64,000 bases of DNA, taken from Serratia marcescens. Its GTDB lineage: Bacteria > Pseudomonadota > Gammaproteobacteria > Enterobacterales > Enterobacteriaceae. How positions within the stretch are numbered: the stretch's first letter is position 1; each line of letters starts with the position of its first letter. Shown piece after piece: positions 33,036 to 42,795 of this stretch. Location of the stretch: assembly GCF_029846115.1 (NCBI RefSeq), contig NZ_JARVZZ010000001.1, positions 1,364,001-1,428,000 on the forward strand, read 5' to 3'. The notes below the pieces were generated by a model, which worked only from the letters and a program-made list of their open reading frames with translations, searched no databases and had not been told where the DNA came from. Made by a program: the position numbers and the translations under genes.

Positions 33036-33055
33036 CGGCGGGGCACTGCGTCGCC

Positions 33056-33084
33056 TTGCGATCGCACTGCGCTAAGAGTAGAAT
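33056..33084 (+). promoter_or_regulatory. Sigma-70 promoter of rpsO
   Basis: TTGCGA (33056-33061), a 17-base spacer and TAGAAT (33079-33084) lie in the truB-rpsO gap, leaving a leader of about 70 bases. In E. coli this leader folds into the pseudoknot by which S15 represses its own translation; the same is expected here. Confidence 0.7.
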
Positions 33085-33159
33085 GGCGCAGCTTATGCAT
33101 TGGGTTGCTGAATTAGAGATCGGCGCCTGTTTTTATTATCTATAATCTGGAGTATTACA

Positions 33160-33429
33160 ATGTCTCTAAGTGTTGAAGCTAAAGCTCAAATCGTAGCTGA
33201 TTTCGGTCGTGGTACTAACGACAGCGGTTCTACCGAAGTTCAGGTTGCCCTGCTGACTGCGCAGATCAACCATCTGCAAGGCCACTTCTCCGAGCACAAA
33301 AAAGATCACCACAGCCGTCGTGGTCTGCTGCGTATGGTTTCTCAGCGTCGTAAGCTGCTGGACTACCTGAAGCGTAAAGATGTAGCACGTTACACCAGCC
33401 TGATCGAGCGTCTGGGTCTGCGTCGCTAA
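33160..33429 (+). CDS. rpsO: 30S ribosomal protein S15
   Basis: An 89-residue S15 protein ([17 protein letters not shown]...) that binds 16S rRNA helices 20-22 early in assembly. It shows the conserved basic [25 protein letters not shown] segment in overlapping blocks. The length equals E. coli S15. It has its own promoter and terminator and also forms part of read-through transcripts into pnp. Confidence 0.99.
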   Translation: MSLSVEAKAQIVADFGRGTNDSGSTEVQVALLTAQINHLQGHFSEHKKDHHSRRGLLRMVSQRRKLLDYLKRKDVARYTSLIERLGLRR

Positions 33430-33446
33430 TCTAGCAAGTTTCAGTG

Positions 33447-33477
33447 GAAAGGGGCCTATTTTGGCCCCTTTCTTCTA
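33447..33477 (+). terminator. Terminator of rpsO
   Basis: A ten-base-pair stem (GAAAGGGGCC / GGCCCCTTTC) with a six-base loop and a short T-rich tail lies 18 bases after the rpsO stop. Confidence 0.85.
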
Positions 33478-33547
33478 GGAAGCATAAGCAAATCAGGTTA
33501 ATGTATTACTGATGTTTCCAAACAGGTTCTTCCGTTACAGAGGTTCG

Positions 33548-33603
33548 CGCGGCTAATGAGAGGCTTTATCTCCCGCCTGAGATAAGGATTGTCATTAGTC
33601 GCG
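33548..33603 (+). promoter_or_regulatory. RNase III-type stem-loop of the pnp leader (SraG/PsrO locus)
   Basis: An outer 12-bp stem pairs 33548-33559 with 33592-33603 (one G-U), and an inner stem pairs TTATCTC (33566-33572) with GAGATAA (33579-33585). This is the long duplex that in E. coli is cut by RNase III so that PNPase can destabilise its own mRNA. In E. coli the small RNA SraG maps to the same rpsO-pnp interval. Confidence 0.78.
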
Positions 33604-33685
33604 AGGATGTAGTGAGAAGGCAAATCGAGTCACAGGCGTGTCGAGTCGTCAATGCGATTGCGCGCCGCTAATCAAGGATATAATT

Positions 33686-35803
33686 TTGCTGACACCGATC
33701 ATTCGCAAATTCCAGTATGGCCAGCATACCGTCACCATCGAAACCGGTATGATGGCTCGTCAGGCCACCGCCGCCGTTATGGTGAGCATGGATGACACCG
33801 CCGTATTCGTTACCGTCGTTGGCCAGAAAAAAGCCAAACCGGGCCAGAGCTTCTTCCCGCTGACCGTTAACTACCAAGAGCGTACTTACGCCGCCGGCCG
33901 TATCCCAGGCAGCTTCTTCCGTCGCGAAGGCCGTCCGAGCGAAGGCGAGACGCTGACTTCCCGTCTGATTGACCGTCCGATCCGCCCACTGTTCCCGGAC
34001 AGCTTCCTGAACGAAGTTCAGGTGATCGCGACCGTGGTTTCCGTTAACCCGCAGGTGAACCCGGACATCGTTGCGATGATCGGCGCCTCTGCCGCCCTGA
34101 GCCTGTCCGGCATTCCGTTCAACGGCCCGATCGGCGCAGCGCGCGTAGGTTACATCAACGATCAGTACGTGCTGAACCCGACGACTGACGAGCTGAAAGA
34201 AAGCCGTCTGGACCTGGTGGTTGCCGGTACTGCCGGCGCGGTGCTGATGGTTGAATCCGAAGCGGAAGTGCTGAGCGAAGATCAGATGCTGGGCGCCGTG
34301 GTGTTCGGCCACGACCAGCAGCAAGTGGTTATTGAAAACATCAACTCCCTGGTTGCCGAAGCCGGTAAGCCGAAGTGGGATTGGCAGGCCCCAGCGGTCA
34401 ACGAAGCGCTGCACGCGCGCGTGGCTGAACTGGCTGAAGCTCGCCTGGGCGACGCTTACCACATCACCGAAAAACAAGAGCGTTACGCTCAGGTTGACGC
34501 GATCAAAGACAGCGTTGTTGAAACCCTGCTGGCGCAGGACGAAACGCTGGACGCCGGCGAAATCCAGGATATCCTGGGCAACGTCGAGAAGAACGTGGTG
34601 CGTAGCCGCGTACTGCGTGGCGAGCCGCGTATCGACGGCCGTGAAAAAGACATGATCCGTGGCCTGGACGTGCGCACCGGCGTACTGCCGCGCACCCACG
34701 GTTCCGCGCTGTTCACCCGTGGTGAAACTCAGGCGCTGGTTACCGCGACCCTGGGCACCGCGCGCGACGCGCAGAACCTGGACGAGCTGATGGGCGAGAA
34801 GACCGACAGCTTCCTGTTCCACTACAACTTCCCTCCGTACTCCGTAGGCGAAACCGGCATGGTCGGTTCTCCTAAGCGTCGTGAAATCGGTCACGGTCGC
34901 CTGGCGAAACGCGGCGTATTGGCTATGATGCCTAAACCGGAAGATTTCCCGTACACAGTTCGCGTAGTGTCTGAAATCACCGAATCCAACGGTTCTTCTT
35001 CCATGGCTTCCGTGTGCGGCGCGTCTCTGGCGCTGATGGACGCCGGTGTGCCAATCAAGGCTGCCGTTGCGGGTATCGCGATGGGCCTGGTGAAAGAAGC
35101 CGATAACTTTGTGGTTCTGTCAGACATTCTGGGTGACGAAGATCACCTGGGTGACATGGACTTTAAAGTGGCCGGTAGCCGCGACGGTATCACCGCGCTG
35201 CAGATGGACATTAAAATCGAAGGCATCACCCGCGAAATCATGCAGGTGGCTCTGAACCAGGCCAAGGGCGCGCGTCTGCACATCCTGGGCGTGATGGAAC
35301 AGGCTATCAGCTCCCCGCGCGGCGATATCTCCGAATTCGCACCGCGTATTCATACTATCCGCATCAACCCGGATAAAATCAAAGACGTGATCGGTAAGGG
35401 CGGTTCCGTTATCCGCGCGCTGACCGAAGAGACTGGCACTACCATCGAAATCGAAGATGATGGTACAGTTAAAATCGCTGCGACCGACGGTGAGAAGGCG
35501 AAATTCGCTATCCGTCGTATCGAAGAGATCACGGCAGAGATCGAAGTGGGCCGTATCTACCAGGGTAAAGTGACCCGTATCGTTGATTTCGGCGCATTCG
35601 TCGCCATCGGCGGTGGTAAAGAAGGTCTGGTACACATTTCTCAGATCGCCGACAAGCGCGTCGAGAAAGTGACCGACTATCTGCAGATGGGTCAGGAAGT
35701 GCCGGTTAAGGTACTGGAAGTTGACCGTCAGGGCCGCGTGCGTCTGAGCATCAAAGAAGCGATGGCGCCAGAAGCGGGTTCACCTGCGCCTGAAGCAGAA
35801 TAA
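33686..35803 (+). CDS. pnp: Polyribonucleotide nucleotidyltransferase (PNPase)
   Basis: A 705-residue phosphorolytic 3'-5' exoribonuclease and degradosome subunit. It has two RNase PH domains separated by a helical linker, then KH (including [12 protein letters not shown]) and S1 ([20 protein letters not shown]). E. coli PNPase has 711 residues; the variable end is the short acidic C terminus. I use the TTG at 33686, which corresponds to the E. coli TTG start and follows AAGGA. Earlier in-frame codons fall in the regulatory leader. The RNase III hairpin upstream points to autoregulation. Confidence 0.97.
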   Translation: MLTPIIRKFQYGQHTVTIETGMMARQATAAVMVSMDDTAVFVTVVGQKKAKPGQSFFPLTVNYQERTYAAGRIPGSFFRREGRPSEGETLTSRLIDRPIRPLFPDSFLNEVQVIATVVSVNPQVNPDIVAMIGASAALSLSGIPFNGPIGAARVGYINDQYVLNPTTDELKESRLDLVVAGTAGAVLMVESEAEVLSEDQMLGAVVFGHDQQQVVIENINSLVAEAGKPKWDWQAPAVNEALHARVAELAEARLGDAYHITEKQERYAQVDAIKDSVVETLLAQDETLDAGEIQDILGNVEKNVVRSRVLRGEPRIDGREKDMIRGLDVRTGVLPRTHGSALFTRGETQALVTATLGTARDAQNLDELMGEKTDSFLFHYNFPPYSVGETGMVGSPKRREIGHGRLAKRGVLAMMPKPEDFPYTVRVVSEITESNGSSSMASVCGASLALMDAGVPIKAAVAGIAMGLVKEADNFVVLSDILGDEDHLGDMDFKVAGSRDGITALQMDIKIEGITREIMQVALNQAKGARLHILGVMEQAISSPRGDISEFAPRIHTIRINPDKIKDVIGKGGSVIRALTEETGTTIEIEDDGTVKIAATDGEKAKFAIRRIEEITAEIEVGRIYQGKVTRIVDFGAFVAIGGGKEGLVHISQIADKRVEKVTDYLQMGQEVPVKVLEVDRQGRVRLSIKEAMAPEAGSPAPEAE

Positions 35804-35819
35804 CTGTATAGATAGTTTT

Positions 35820-35849
35820 ACAGCTCCCCGCCACGGGGTTGGGAGCTGT
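35820..35849 (+). terminator. Stem-loop between pnp and nlpI
   Basis: A nine-base-pair stem (ACAGCTCCC / GGGAGCTGT) with a twelve-base loop lies 16 bases after the pnp stop. The T tract is weak, so it may be a partial terminator or a processing/stability hairpin. Confidence 0.55.
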
Positions 35850-35931
35850 TCGTATCGCGCGGGTAGGATGCCCGCGTATTAGCAAACGGAGGACAGGACG
35901 TTCATCCAATGTTTGTCTTCGGGAGTGGGAA

Positions 35932-36816
35932 ATGAAGCCTTTCTTGCGCTGGTGTTACGTTGCGACAGCACTCATGCTGGCAGGATGCAGCAACCATGAT
36001 TGGCGTAAAGACGAAGTTTTGGCAATCCCGTTGCAGCCTACGTTGCAGCAGGAAGTGATCCTGGCGCGCATGGAACAAATTCTTGCCAGTCGGGCACTGA
36101 CGGACGACGAACGCGCACAGCTTTTATATGAGCGCGGTGTGCTGTATGATAGCCTCGGGTTACGTGCATTAGCGCGCAATGATTTCTCGCAGGCGCTGGC
36201 GATACGTCCCGACATGCCGGAAGTTTTCAACTACCTGGGCATTTACTTAACGCAGGCAGGCAATTTTGATGCTGCCTATGAAGCGTTTGATTCTGTACTA
36301 GAGCTTGATCCAACTTACAATTACGCGCGTTTAAACCGGGGCATCGCACTGTATTATGGCGGCCGCTTCCCGTTGGCGCAGGATGATCTGCAGGCGTTTT
36401 ATCAAGACGACCCAAACGATCCCTTCCGTTCGTTATGGCTGTATCTGGTGGAGCGAGAAATCGATCCCAAGAAGGCCGAGGTAGCGCTTCAGCAGCGCTA
36501 TGACAAAGCGGACAGAGGGCAATGGGGATGGAATATTGTCGAATTCTACCTGGGCAAGATCAGCGAAAAAACGCTGATGGAACGCCTCAAGGCAGATGCA
36601 ACGGATAACACTTCGCTCGCTGAGCATCTCAGTGAAACTGACTTCTATTTGGGTAAACACTACCTGAGTCTGGGGGACAAGGACACCGCTTCGGCGCTGT
36701 TCAAACTGACGGTGTCTAACAACGTTCATAACTTCGTTGAGCACCGCTATGCATTGTTGGAATTGGCGCTTTTGGGCCAAGAGCAAGACGACCTATCGGA
36801 ATCGGACCAGCAATAG
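35932..36816 (+). CDS. nlpI: Lipoprotein NlpI
   Basis: A 294-residue outer-membrane lipoprotein with TPR repeats. The lipobox LMLAGC ends at Cys19. NlpI is an adaptor for the protease Prc/Tsp and controls the endopeptidase MepS, and so cell-wall expansion. TPR-like helices run from about residue 60 to 280, for example [20 protein letters not shown]. The length equals E. coli NlpI. The ATG at 35932 gives a normal signal peptide. The gene sits between pnp and deaD as in E. coli. Confidence 0.97.
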   Translation: MKPFLRWCYVATALMLAGCSNHDWRKDEVLAIPLQPTLQQEVILARMEQILASRALTDDERAQLLYERGVLYDSLGLRALARNDFSQALAIRPDMPEVFNYLGIYLTQAGNFDAAYEAFDSVLELDPTYNYARLNRGIALYYGGRFPLAQDDLQAFYQDDPNDPFRSLWLYLVEREIDPKKAEVALQQRYDKADRGQWGWNIVEFYLGKISEKTLMERLKADATDNTSLAEHLSETDFYLGKHYLSLGDKDTASALFKLTVSNNVHNFVEHRYALLELALLGQEQDDLSESDQQ

Positions 36817-37002
36817 CTGACGAACACCAATCAGCCTGATGAACATTGGTTTTTAACCAAAGTTATCGCCTTAACGGGCGAGGGCTTTTTTGTTCGTTTT
36901 ATAATCTAATTTGAGCCGGTTCACACTTTTCAATGAAAATGACTGAAAATTTTCTCGACGAGTTATGTAGACTGGCTGCCATTATTAATGAGGCACGTGT
37001 AC

Positions 37003-38940
37003 ATGACGACTGAGTTTGAAACCTCTTTTGCTGATCTGGGGCTGTCTGCTCCAATCATTTCCGCCCTGAACGATCTGGGCTATGAAAAACCATCTCCGAT
37101 CCAGGCTGAGTGTATTCCTCACCTGTTGAACGGCCGCGACGTGCTGGGCATGGCACAGACCGGTAGTGGTAAAACTGCAGCGTTCTCGCTGCCGCTGCTG
37201 CACAACCTGCAGGCAGACCTGAAAGCACCTCAGATCCTGGTGCTGGCACCGACCCGCGAACTGGCGGTTCAGGTTGCCGAAGCGATGACCGATTTCTCCA
37301 AACACATGAACGGCGTCAACGTGGTAGCCCTTTACGGCGGCCAGCGTTACGACGTGCAGCTGCGCGCTCTGCGTCAGGGCCCGCAAATCGTTGTGGGTAC
37401 CCCAGGCCGTCTGCTGGACCACCTGAAGCGCGGCACCCTGAACCTCTCTAACCTGAGCGGTCTGGTGCTGGATGAAGCCGACGAAATGCTGCGCATGGGC
37501 TTTATCGAAGACGTAGAAACCATCATGGCTGAGATCCCGGCTGAACATCAGACCGCGCTGTTCTCCGCCACCATGCCGGAAGCGATCCGTCGCATCACCC
37601 GCCGCTTCATGAAAGAGCCGCAGGAAGTGCGCATCCAGTCCAGCGTGACCACCCGTCCGGACATCAGCCAGAGCTACTGGTCGGTGTATGGCATGCGTAA
37701 AAACGAAGCGCTGGTGCGTTTCCTGGAAGCTGAAGACTTTGACGCGGCGATCATCTTCGTCCGTACCAAGAACGCGACCCTGGAAGTGGCCGAAGCGCTG
37801 GAGCGCAGTGGTTACAGCAGCGCCGCGCTGAACGGCGACATGAACCAGGCGCTGCGTGAGCAGACCCTGGAGCGCCTGAAAGACGGTCGTCTGGATATCC
37901 TGATCGCGACCGACGTTGCGGCCCGTGGCCTGGACGTTGAGCGCATCAGCCTGGTTGTTAACTACGACATCCCGATGGACTCCGAGTCTTACGTTCACCG
38001 TATCGGCCGTACCGGTCGTGCGGGCCGCGCCGGCCGCGCGCTGCTGTTCGTGGAAAACCGCGAACGCCGCCTGCTGCGCAACATCGAACGCACCATGAAG
38101 CTGACCATCCCGGAAGTGGAACTGCCGAACGCAGAACTGCTGGGCGAGCGTCGTCTGGCCAAGTTCGCCGCGAAAGTTCAGCAGCAGCTGGAAAGCAGCG
38201 ATCTGGATCTGTACCGCGCACTGCTGACCAAACTGCAGCCGGAAGAAGAGCTGGATATGGAAACCCTGGCCGCCGCGCTGCTGAAAATGGCACAGGGCGA
38301 ACGTCCGCTGATCCTGCCGCCGGATCCGGTCTTCAAACCGCGCCAGCGCCGCGAGTTCAACGACCGTGACGATCGTCGCGGTGATCGTGGCGACCGTCGC
38401 GACAGCCGCGATAGCCGTGACGGCGACCGTCCGCGTCGCGAACGTCGTGACGTTGGCGAAATGCAGCTGTACCGCATCGAAGTGGGCCGTGACGATGGCG
38501 TAGAAGTCCGTCACATCGTTGGCGCGATCGCTAACGAAGGCGACATCAGCAGCCGTTACATCGGTAACATCAAGCTGTTCGCTTCCCACTCCACCATCGA
38601 GCTGCCAAAAGGCATGCCGGGCGAGATCCTGAATCACTTCACTCGCACTCGCATCCTGAACAAGCCGATGAACATGCAGCTGCTGGGCGATGCACAGCCG
38701 TTCGAACGTCGCGAGCGTCGTGACGGTGGCAACGGTGGCGAGCGTCGCGGCAACGGTAACGGTCGTCCGTTCAACGGCGAACGTCGCGAAGGCGGCCCAC
38801 GTCGTTCCTTCGGCGAACGTCGTGAAGGCGGTAACGGCGGCGAGCGTCGTGGCGGTAACTTCAACCGTGACGGCAAGCCGGCACCACGCCGTGATGACGC
38901 AGCACCTGCTGCACCTCGTCGTCGTTTCGGCGACGCGTAA
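37003..38940 (+). CDS. deaD: ATP-dependent RNA helicase DeaD (CsdA)
   Basis: A 645-residue DEAD-box helicase for 50S biogenesis and mRNA decay in the cold. Motifs: AQTGSGKT (I), PTRELA (Ia), DEAD (II), SAT (III), [11 protein letters not shown] (VI). A DbpA-type RNA-binding domain follows at about 480-555. The tail is an Arg/Gly-rich low-complexity region made of repeated [13 protein letters not shown] units. The second ATG (37003) has a GAGG ribosome-binding site nine bases upstream, so it is chosen over the ATG five codons earlier. Confidence 0.97.
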   Translation: MTTEFETSFADLGLSAPIISALNDLGYEKPSPIQAECIPHLLNGRDVLGMAQTGSGKTAAFSLPLLHNLQADLKAPQILVLAPTRELAVQVAEAMTDFSKHMNGVNVVALYGGQRYDVQLRALRQGPQIVVGTPGRLLDHLKRGTLNLSNLSGLVLDEADEMLRMGFIEDVETIMAEIPAEHQTALFSATMPEAIRRITRRFMKEPQEVRIQSSVTTRPDISQSYWSVYGMRKNEALVRFLEAEDFDAAIIFVRTKNATLEVAEALERSGYSSAALNGDMNQALREQTLERLKDGRLDILIATDVAARGLDVERISLVVNYDIPMDSESYVHRIGRTGRAGRAGRALLFVENRERRLLRNIERTMKLTIPEVELPNAELLGERRLAKFAAKVQQQLESSDLDLYRALLTKLQPEEELDMETLAAALLKMAQGERPLILPPDPVFKPRQRREFNDRDDRRGDRGDRRDSRDSRDGDRPRRERRDVGEMQLYRIEVGRDDGVEVRHIVGAIANEGDISSRYIGNIKLFASHSTIELPKGMPGEILNHFTRTRILNKPMNMQLLGDAQPFERRERRDGGNGGERRGNGNGRPFNGERREGGPRRSFGERREGGNGGERRGGNFNRDGKPAPRRDDAAPAAPRRRFGDA

Positions 38941-38980
38941 TTGCCGACGCATCGTTCGCGATGAATGAAGCGCTCTGAAA

Positions 38981-39005
38981 AACCAGCCTGCGGGCTGGTT
39001 TTTTT
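38981..39005 (+). terminator. Terminator of deaD
   Basis: An AACCAGCC / GGCTGGTT stem with a TGCG loop and a T tract. Confidence 0.9.
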
Positions 39006-39090
39006 ATGCCTGAAAGTTGCCGTCAAACGTCCCTGAATGGCGTATCATTCATAAGGTTTTTTCTTACGGATGATATGCACGGGAGATGCC

Positions 39091-40305
39091 ATGAGTTGGC
39101 AGCAGTTCAAATCTCAATACCTGGTGCGCTTTTGGGCGCCGCTGCCGGCGGTGATCGCCGCCGGGATCCTTTCTACCTACTACTTCGGCATGACCGGCAC
39201 CTTCTGGGCGGTGACCGGCGAGTTCACCCGCTGGGGCGGCCATGTGCTGCAGTGGTTCGGCCTGCACCCCGAGCAGTGGGGCTATTTCAAGGTTATCGGC
39301 CTGCAGGGCACGCCGCTGGAGCGCATCGACGGTCGCATGATCATCGGCATGTTCGCCGGCTGCATCGCTGCCGCGCTGTGGGCCAACAACATCAAGCTGC
39401 GCCAGCCGCAGCACCGCATTCGTATCGTGCAGGCGCTGCTGGGCGGCATCATCGCCGGTTTCGGCGCGCGCCTGGCGATGGGGTGCAACCTGGCGGCGTT
39501 TTTCACCGGTATTCCTCAGTTTTCGCTGCACGCCTGGTTCTTCGCGCTGGCGACCGCTGCAGGTTCGTACTTCGGCGCTAAATTCACGCTGCTGCCAATG
39601 TTCCGCATCCCGGTCAAATTGCAAAAGGTGAAGGCCGCCGCGCCGCTGACGCAGAAGCCTGAGCAGGCGCGCCGCCGCTTCCGTCTGGGCATGGCGGTCT
39701 TCGGCCTGGCGGTGGCCTGGTCGCTGTGGACGCTGTTCGATGCGCCGAAGCTCGGCATCGCCATGCTGTTCGGCATCGGCTTCGGTCTGCTGATCGAACG
39801 CGCGCAGATCTGCTTCACCTCGGCGTTCCGCGATCTGTGGATCACCGGCCGCACCCACATGGCGAAAGCCATCATCATCGGCATGGCGGTGAGCGCCATC
39901 GGCATATTCAGCTATGTGCAGCTCGGCGTGGCGCCGAAGATCATGTGGGCCGGCCCGAATGCGGTGCTGGGCGGCTTGCTGTTCGGCTTCGGCATCGTGC
40001 TGGCCGGCGGTTGCGAGACCGGCTGGATGTACCGCGCGGTGGAAGGGCAGGTGCACTACTGGTGGGTGGGGCTGGGCAACATCATCGGCGCCACGCTGCT
40101 GGCCTATTACTGGGACGATCTGGCGCCGGCGCTGGCGACCGACTACGACAAGATAAACCTGCTCGACACCTTCGGCCCGATCGGCGGCCTGCTGGTGACC
40201 TACCTGCTGCTGGCGCTGACTTTCGCCGCCATGCTGTGGTGGGAGAAACGCTTTTTCCGCGCCCGGCCTGAGGCGCAGGTGGTGAATTTGAGGAGCCTGC
40301 CATGA
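39091..40305 (+). CDS. yedE: YedE-type selenium/sulfur membrane transporter
   Basis: A 404-residue polytopic membrane protein of the YeeE/YedE (DUF395) family, linked to thiosulfate or selenium compound transport and seen beside YedF in selenium metabolism. Conserved cysteine loops are present: MGCNLAAFF, the ICFTSAFRD segment, and AGGCETGW. E. coli YedE has 401 residues. The ATG at 39091 gives MSWQQFK...; an upstream ATG adds seven residues. It overlaps yedF by four bases. In E. coli this interval holds mtr, and yedEF lies elsewhere, so the pair is inserted here or moved. Confidence 0.93.
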   Translation: MSWQQFKSQYLVRFWAPLPAVIAAGILSTYYFGMTGTFWAVTGEFTRWGGHVLQWFGLHPEQWGYFKVIGLQGTPLERIDGRMIIGMFAGCIAAALWANNIKLRQPQHRIRIVQALLGGIIAGFGARLAMGCNLAAFFTGIPQFSLHAWFFALATAAGSYFGAKFTLLPMFRIPVKLQKVKAAAPLTQKPEQARRRFRLGMAVFGLAVAWSLWTLFDAPKLGIAMLFGIGFGLLIERAQICFTSAFRDLWITGRTHMAKAIIIGMAVSAIGIFSYVQLGVAPKIMWAGPNAVLGGLLFGFGIVLAGGCETGWMYRAVEGQVHYWWVGLGNIIGATLLAYYWDDLAPALATDYDKINLLDTFGPIGGLLVTYLLLALTFAAMLWWEKRFFRARPEAQVVNLRSLP

Positions 40306-40541
40306 AAGAGACGACGATAGTGCCGGACTACCGGCTGGACATGCTGGGCGAGCCTTGCCCGTACCCGGCGGTGGCGACGCTGGAGGCGATGCCGCAGCTG
40401 AAGCCGGGGGAAATCCTGGAGGTGATCAGCGATTGTCCGCAGTCGATCAACAACATTCCGCTCGACGCGCGCAACCACGGCTATAAGGTGCTGGATATCC
40501 AGCAGGACGGGCCGACCATCCGCTATCTGATCCAGCGTTAA
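40302..40541 (+). CDS. yedF: TusA-family sulfur-carrier-like protein YedF
   Basis: A 79-residue SirA/TusA-fold protein. The thiol-carrying motif GEPCPYPAVATLEAM holds the conserved cysteine at residue 19. It is almost the same as E. coli YedF through QSINNIPLDARNHGY. TusA proteins carry persulfide sulfur; YedF is associated with selenium metabolism, though its exact role is not settled. The start overlaps the yedE stop (ATGA), giving a two-gene operon. Confidence 0.94.
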   Translation: MKETTIVPDYRLDMLGEPCPYPAVATLEAMPQLKPGEILEVISDCPQSINNIPLDARNHGYKVLDIQQDGPTIRYLIQR

Positions 40542-40546
40542 CGCCG

Positions 40547-40573
40547 AGGCGGTGGAGCTCCCCACCGCCTTTT
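40547..40573. terminator. Bidirectional terminator yedF/yhbW
   Basis: A nine-base-pair stem (AGGCGGTGG / CCACCGCCT) with a six-base loop and TTTT on the right lies between convergent genes. Confidence 0.8.
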
Positions 40574-40579
40574 CGCGTT

Positions 40580-41593
40580 TTATCCCTTCACGATGTCGCC
40601 TTGCACCCCGGCGACAATCTCGAACGAACGCAGCCGCGCCTGATGATCGAAGATCTGGCCGTTGACCATGATCTCGTCGGCATCGGTTTCACGCAGCAGC
40701 GTTTGCAGCCCGTGGCGCACGGTTTTTTCATCGCCGACGATCGACATCCGTAGTGCCTGCTCGACGCCGTATTGCTCACCGGCGGTCCACAGCGCGTGGA
40801 TGTTATCCACCGGCGGCGGCAGCGGGCCGGGCGAACCGCGGCGCAGGTTGATGAACTGCTGCTGCATCGAGCTGAACAGGAAGCGCGCATCGCTATCGCT
40901 GTCGGCGGCGATCACGTTGACGCACACCATGGCGTGCGGCTGTGCCAGCTGTTTGGACGGTTTGAAGTTCTCGCGGTACAGCTGGAGCGCCTGGAACAGC
41001 ATATCCGGGGCGAAGTGCGAGGCGAAGGCGAACGGCAGGCCGAGCTGCGCCGCCAGCTGCGCGCTGTAGAGGCTGGAGCCGAGCAGCCAGAGCGGCACGT
41101 GCAGCCCCTGGCCCGGCACCGCCTGCACCGGCTGACCGGGCTGCGCGTCGCAGAAGTAGTTTTGCAGCTCCTGCACGTCGCGCGGGAAGGTATCCACATC
41201 GCCGGACAGGTGGCGGCGCAGCGCCATCATAGTGCGCTGATCGGTGCCGGGCGCGCGGCCCAGCCCCAGATCGATGCGGCCGGGATAGAGCGACTCCAGC
41301 GTACCGAACTGCTCGGCGATCACCAGCGGCGCATGGTTCGGCAGCATCACGCCGCCGGAGCCGAGGCGAATGCTCTGGGTGCCGGCGGCCAGATAGCCCA
41401 GCAGCACCGAGGTGGCGGCACTGCCGATGCCGGTCATGTTGTGATGCTCGGCCAGCCAGTAGCGCCGGTAGCCCCAGCGTTCGGCATGCTGCGCCAAATC
41501 CAGCGAACAGTGGAAAGCGTCGCGCGCTTTGGCCCCTTGCGGGATTGGCGATAAATCCAGTACCGACAGCGGTACGGCAGTGTTTTCAGTCAT
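40580..41593 (-). CDS. yhbW: Luciferase-like flavin-dependent monooxygenase YhbW
   Basis: A 337-residue protein of the bacterial luciferase-like (LLM) family, group 1, without an LuxB partner. Conserved stretches are [32 protein letters not shown] and [14 protein letters not shown]. coli YhbW (335) is very similar; the substrate is unknown. The ATG at 41593 (MTENTAV) is preferred over one four codons upstream, though neither has a strong ribosome-binding site. Confidence 0.93.
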   Translation of the reverse strand: MTENTAVPLSVLDLSPIPQGAKARDAFHCSLDLAQHAERWGYRRYWLAEHHNMTGIGSAATSVLLGYLAAGTQSIRLGSGGVMLPNHAPLVIAEQFGTLESLYPGRIDLGLGRAPGTDQRTMMALRRHLSGDVDTFPRDVQELQNYFCDAQPGQPVQAVPGQGLHVPLWLLGSSLYSAQLAAQLGLPFAFASHFAPDMLFQALQLYRENFKPSKQLAQPHAMVCVNVIAADSDSDARFLFSSMQQQFINLRRGSPGPLPPPVDNIHALWTAGEQYGVEQALRMSIVGDEKTVRHGLQTLLRETDADEIMVNGQIFDHQARLRSFEIVAGVQGDIVKG

Positions 41594-41823
41594 GACATCG
41601 TCCATCAGAGAGTGGATCGCTTAAAGGGCGATTGCAGGAGTCTGCATACCAAAAAGCCGAAAATGATGCTTTTTAGTGTTAAAAGCATAATCCAATTTAT
41701 AGTTATAAAAGAGGAGATATGTGCTTGTGATATCCTCATGAGAGCAATGGTGTTTTTTGGAGCAATTTGAGACATGGAAATGATGATCCCCGCCCGCCGC
41801 TTACCGTTCCGGGAGCCGACATA

Positions 41824-42795
41824 ATGAAAAAAAAGACGCTGTTTACCCTGTTGCTGATGATGGTGGCGATCGCATTGGCGATCTTGTTCCGCGCACACAA
41901 TCAGGATCTGTTACTGCAGGGTGAAGTGGATGCCCCCGAAGTGATCGTCGCTTCCAAGGCGAAAGGCCGGGTGGTTGAACGCCTGATTGAACGCGGCGAC
42001 GACGTGAAAAGCGGCCAGCTGATTATCCAGCTCGACAGCCCCGAACTGATGGCGCAGCTGCGTTCCGCGCAGGCCACGCGCGACGAGGCCAAGGCGCAGC
42101 TTGAGCTGTCGCTGCACGGCACCCGTGAAGAGAGCATCCGCAACCTGCGCGCCAACCTGGCGCAGGCCGAGGCGCAGTACCGCAATGCGCAAAACGACTA
42201 CAACCGCAATCTGAGCGTGGCCGGCAAGGGCTATATCTCGAAGTCCGAGCTGGACGCTTCGCGCCGGGCGCGCGACACCGCTTTCCAGCAGGTGCAGGCC
42301 GCCAAGGCTAACCTGGATGAAGGCATTAACGGCGACCGCGTCGAGCAGCGGCAGCAATATGCGGCGGCGCTGCGGGCGGCGGAAGAGAACCTGCTGCAGA
42401 TCCAGGCGCAGAGCGACGATCTGCAGGTGAAAGCGCCGGTGGACGGCGAAGTGGGGCCGATTCCGGCCGAAGTGGGCGAGCTGCTGAACGCCGGCAGCCC
42501 GCTGGTGACGCTGATCCGGGTACCGGATGCCTATTTCGTGTTTAACCTGCGCGAAGACATCCTGGCCCACGTGCGCAAAGGTGACAAGGTCAAGCTGCGG
42601 GTGCCGGCGCTGAAGGATAAAATGATCGACACCGAGGTGCGCTACATCGCGCCGCTGGGGGATTACGCCACCAAACGCGCCACCCGCGCCACCGGCGACT
42701 TCGACCTGAAAACCTTCGAAGTGCGCCTGTATCCGTCACAGCCGGTGGACGGCCTGCGTCCGGGGATGAGCACCTTATGGCAATGGAAAGAGTAA
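41824..42795 (+). CDS. HlyD-family periplasmic adaptor (membrane fusion protein)
   Basis: A 323-residue protein with one N-terminal transmembrane helix (residues 6-22) and a short biotinyl-lipoyl barrel starting EVDAPEVIVASKAKGRVVE. A long alpha-helical hairpin (about 75-205) and a second barrel half with VKAPVDGEVGPI follow. It resembles E. coli YhiI/YbhG-type adaptors. It overlaps the next gene by 19 bases and would link two ABC-2 permeases to an outer-membrane channel that is not encoded here. Cargo is unknown. Confidence 0.88.
   Translation: MKKKTLFTLLLMMVAIALAILFRAHNQDLLLQGEVDAPEVIVASKAKGRVVERLIERGDDVKSGQLIIQLDSPELMAQLRSAQATRDEAKAQLELSLHGTREESIRNLRANLAQAEAQYRNAQNDYNRNLSVAGKGYISKSELDASRRARDTAFQQVQAAKANLDEGINGDRVEQRQQYAAALRAAEENLLQIQAQSDDLQVKAPVDGEVGPIPAEVGELLNAGSPLVTLIRVPDAYFVFNLREDILAHVRKGDKVKLRVPALKDKMIDTEVRYIAPLGDYATKRATRATGDFDLKTFEVRLYPSQPVDGLRPGMSTLWQWKE

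Noticed and set aside
36826..36854. ACCAAT/ATTGGT hairpin after nlpI as a terminator
   Set aside because: The stem is only six pairs with a 13-base loop; too weak to call.
38340..38930. Tandem-looking repeats at the deaD 3' end, considered as a DNA repeat array
   Set aside because: They encode the Arg/Gly-rich tail typical of DeaD; the repetition is protein-driven and irregular.
36985..38952. A 655-codon open frame antisense to deaD
   Set aside because: It mirrors the biased codon use of deaD, has low-complexity composition and no ribosome-binding site. deaD is certain.
39006..39581. A 191-codon frame overlapping the start of yedE
   Set aside because: Out-of-frame reading of yedE; the real gene is recognised by homology and motifs.
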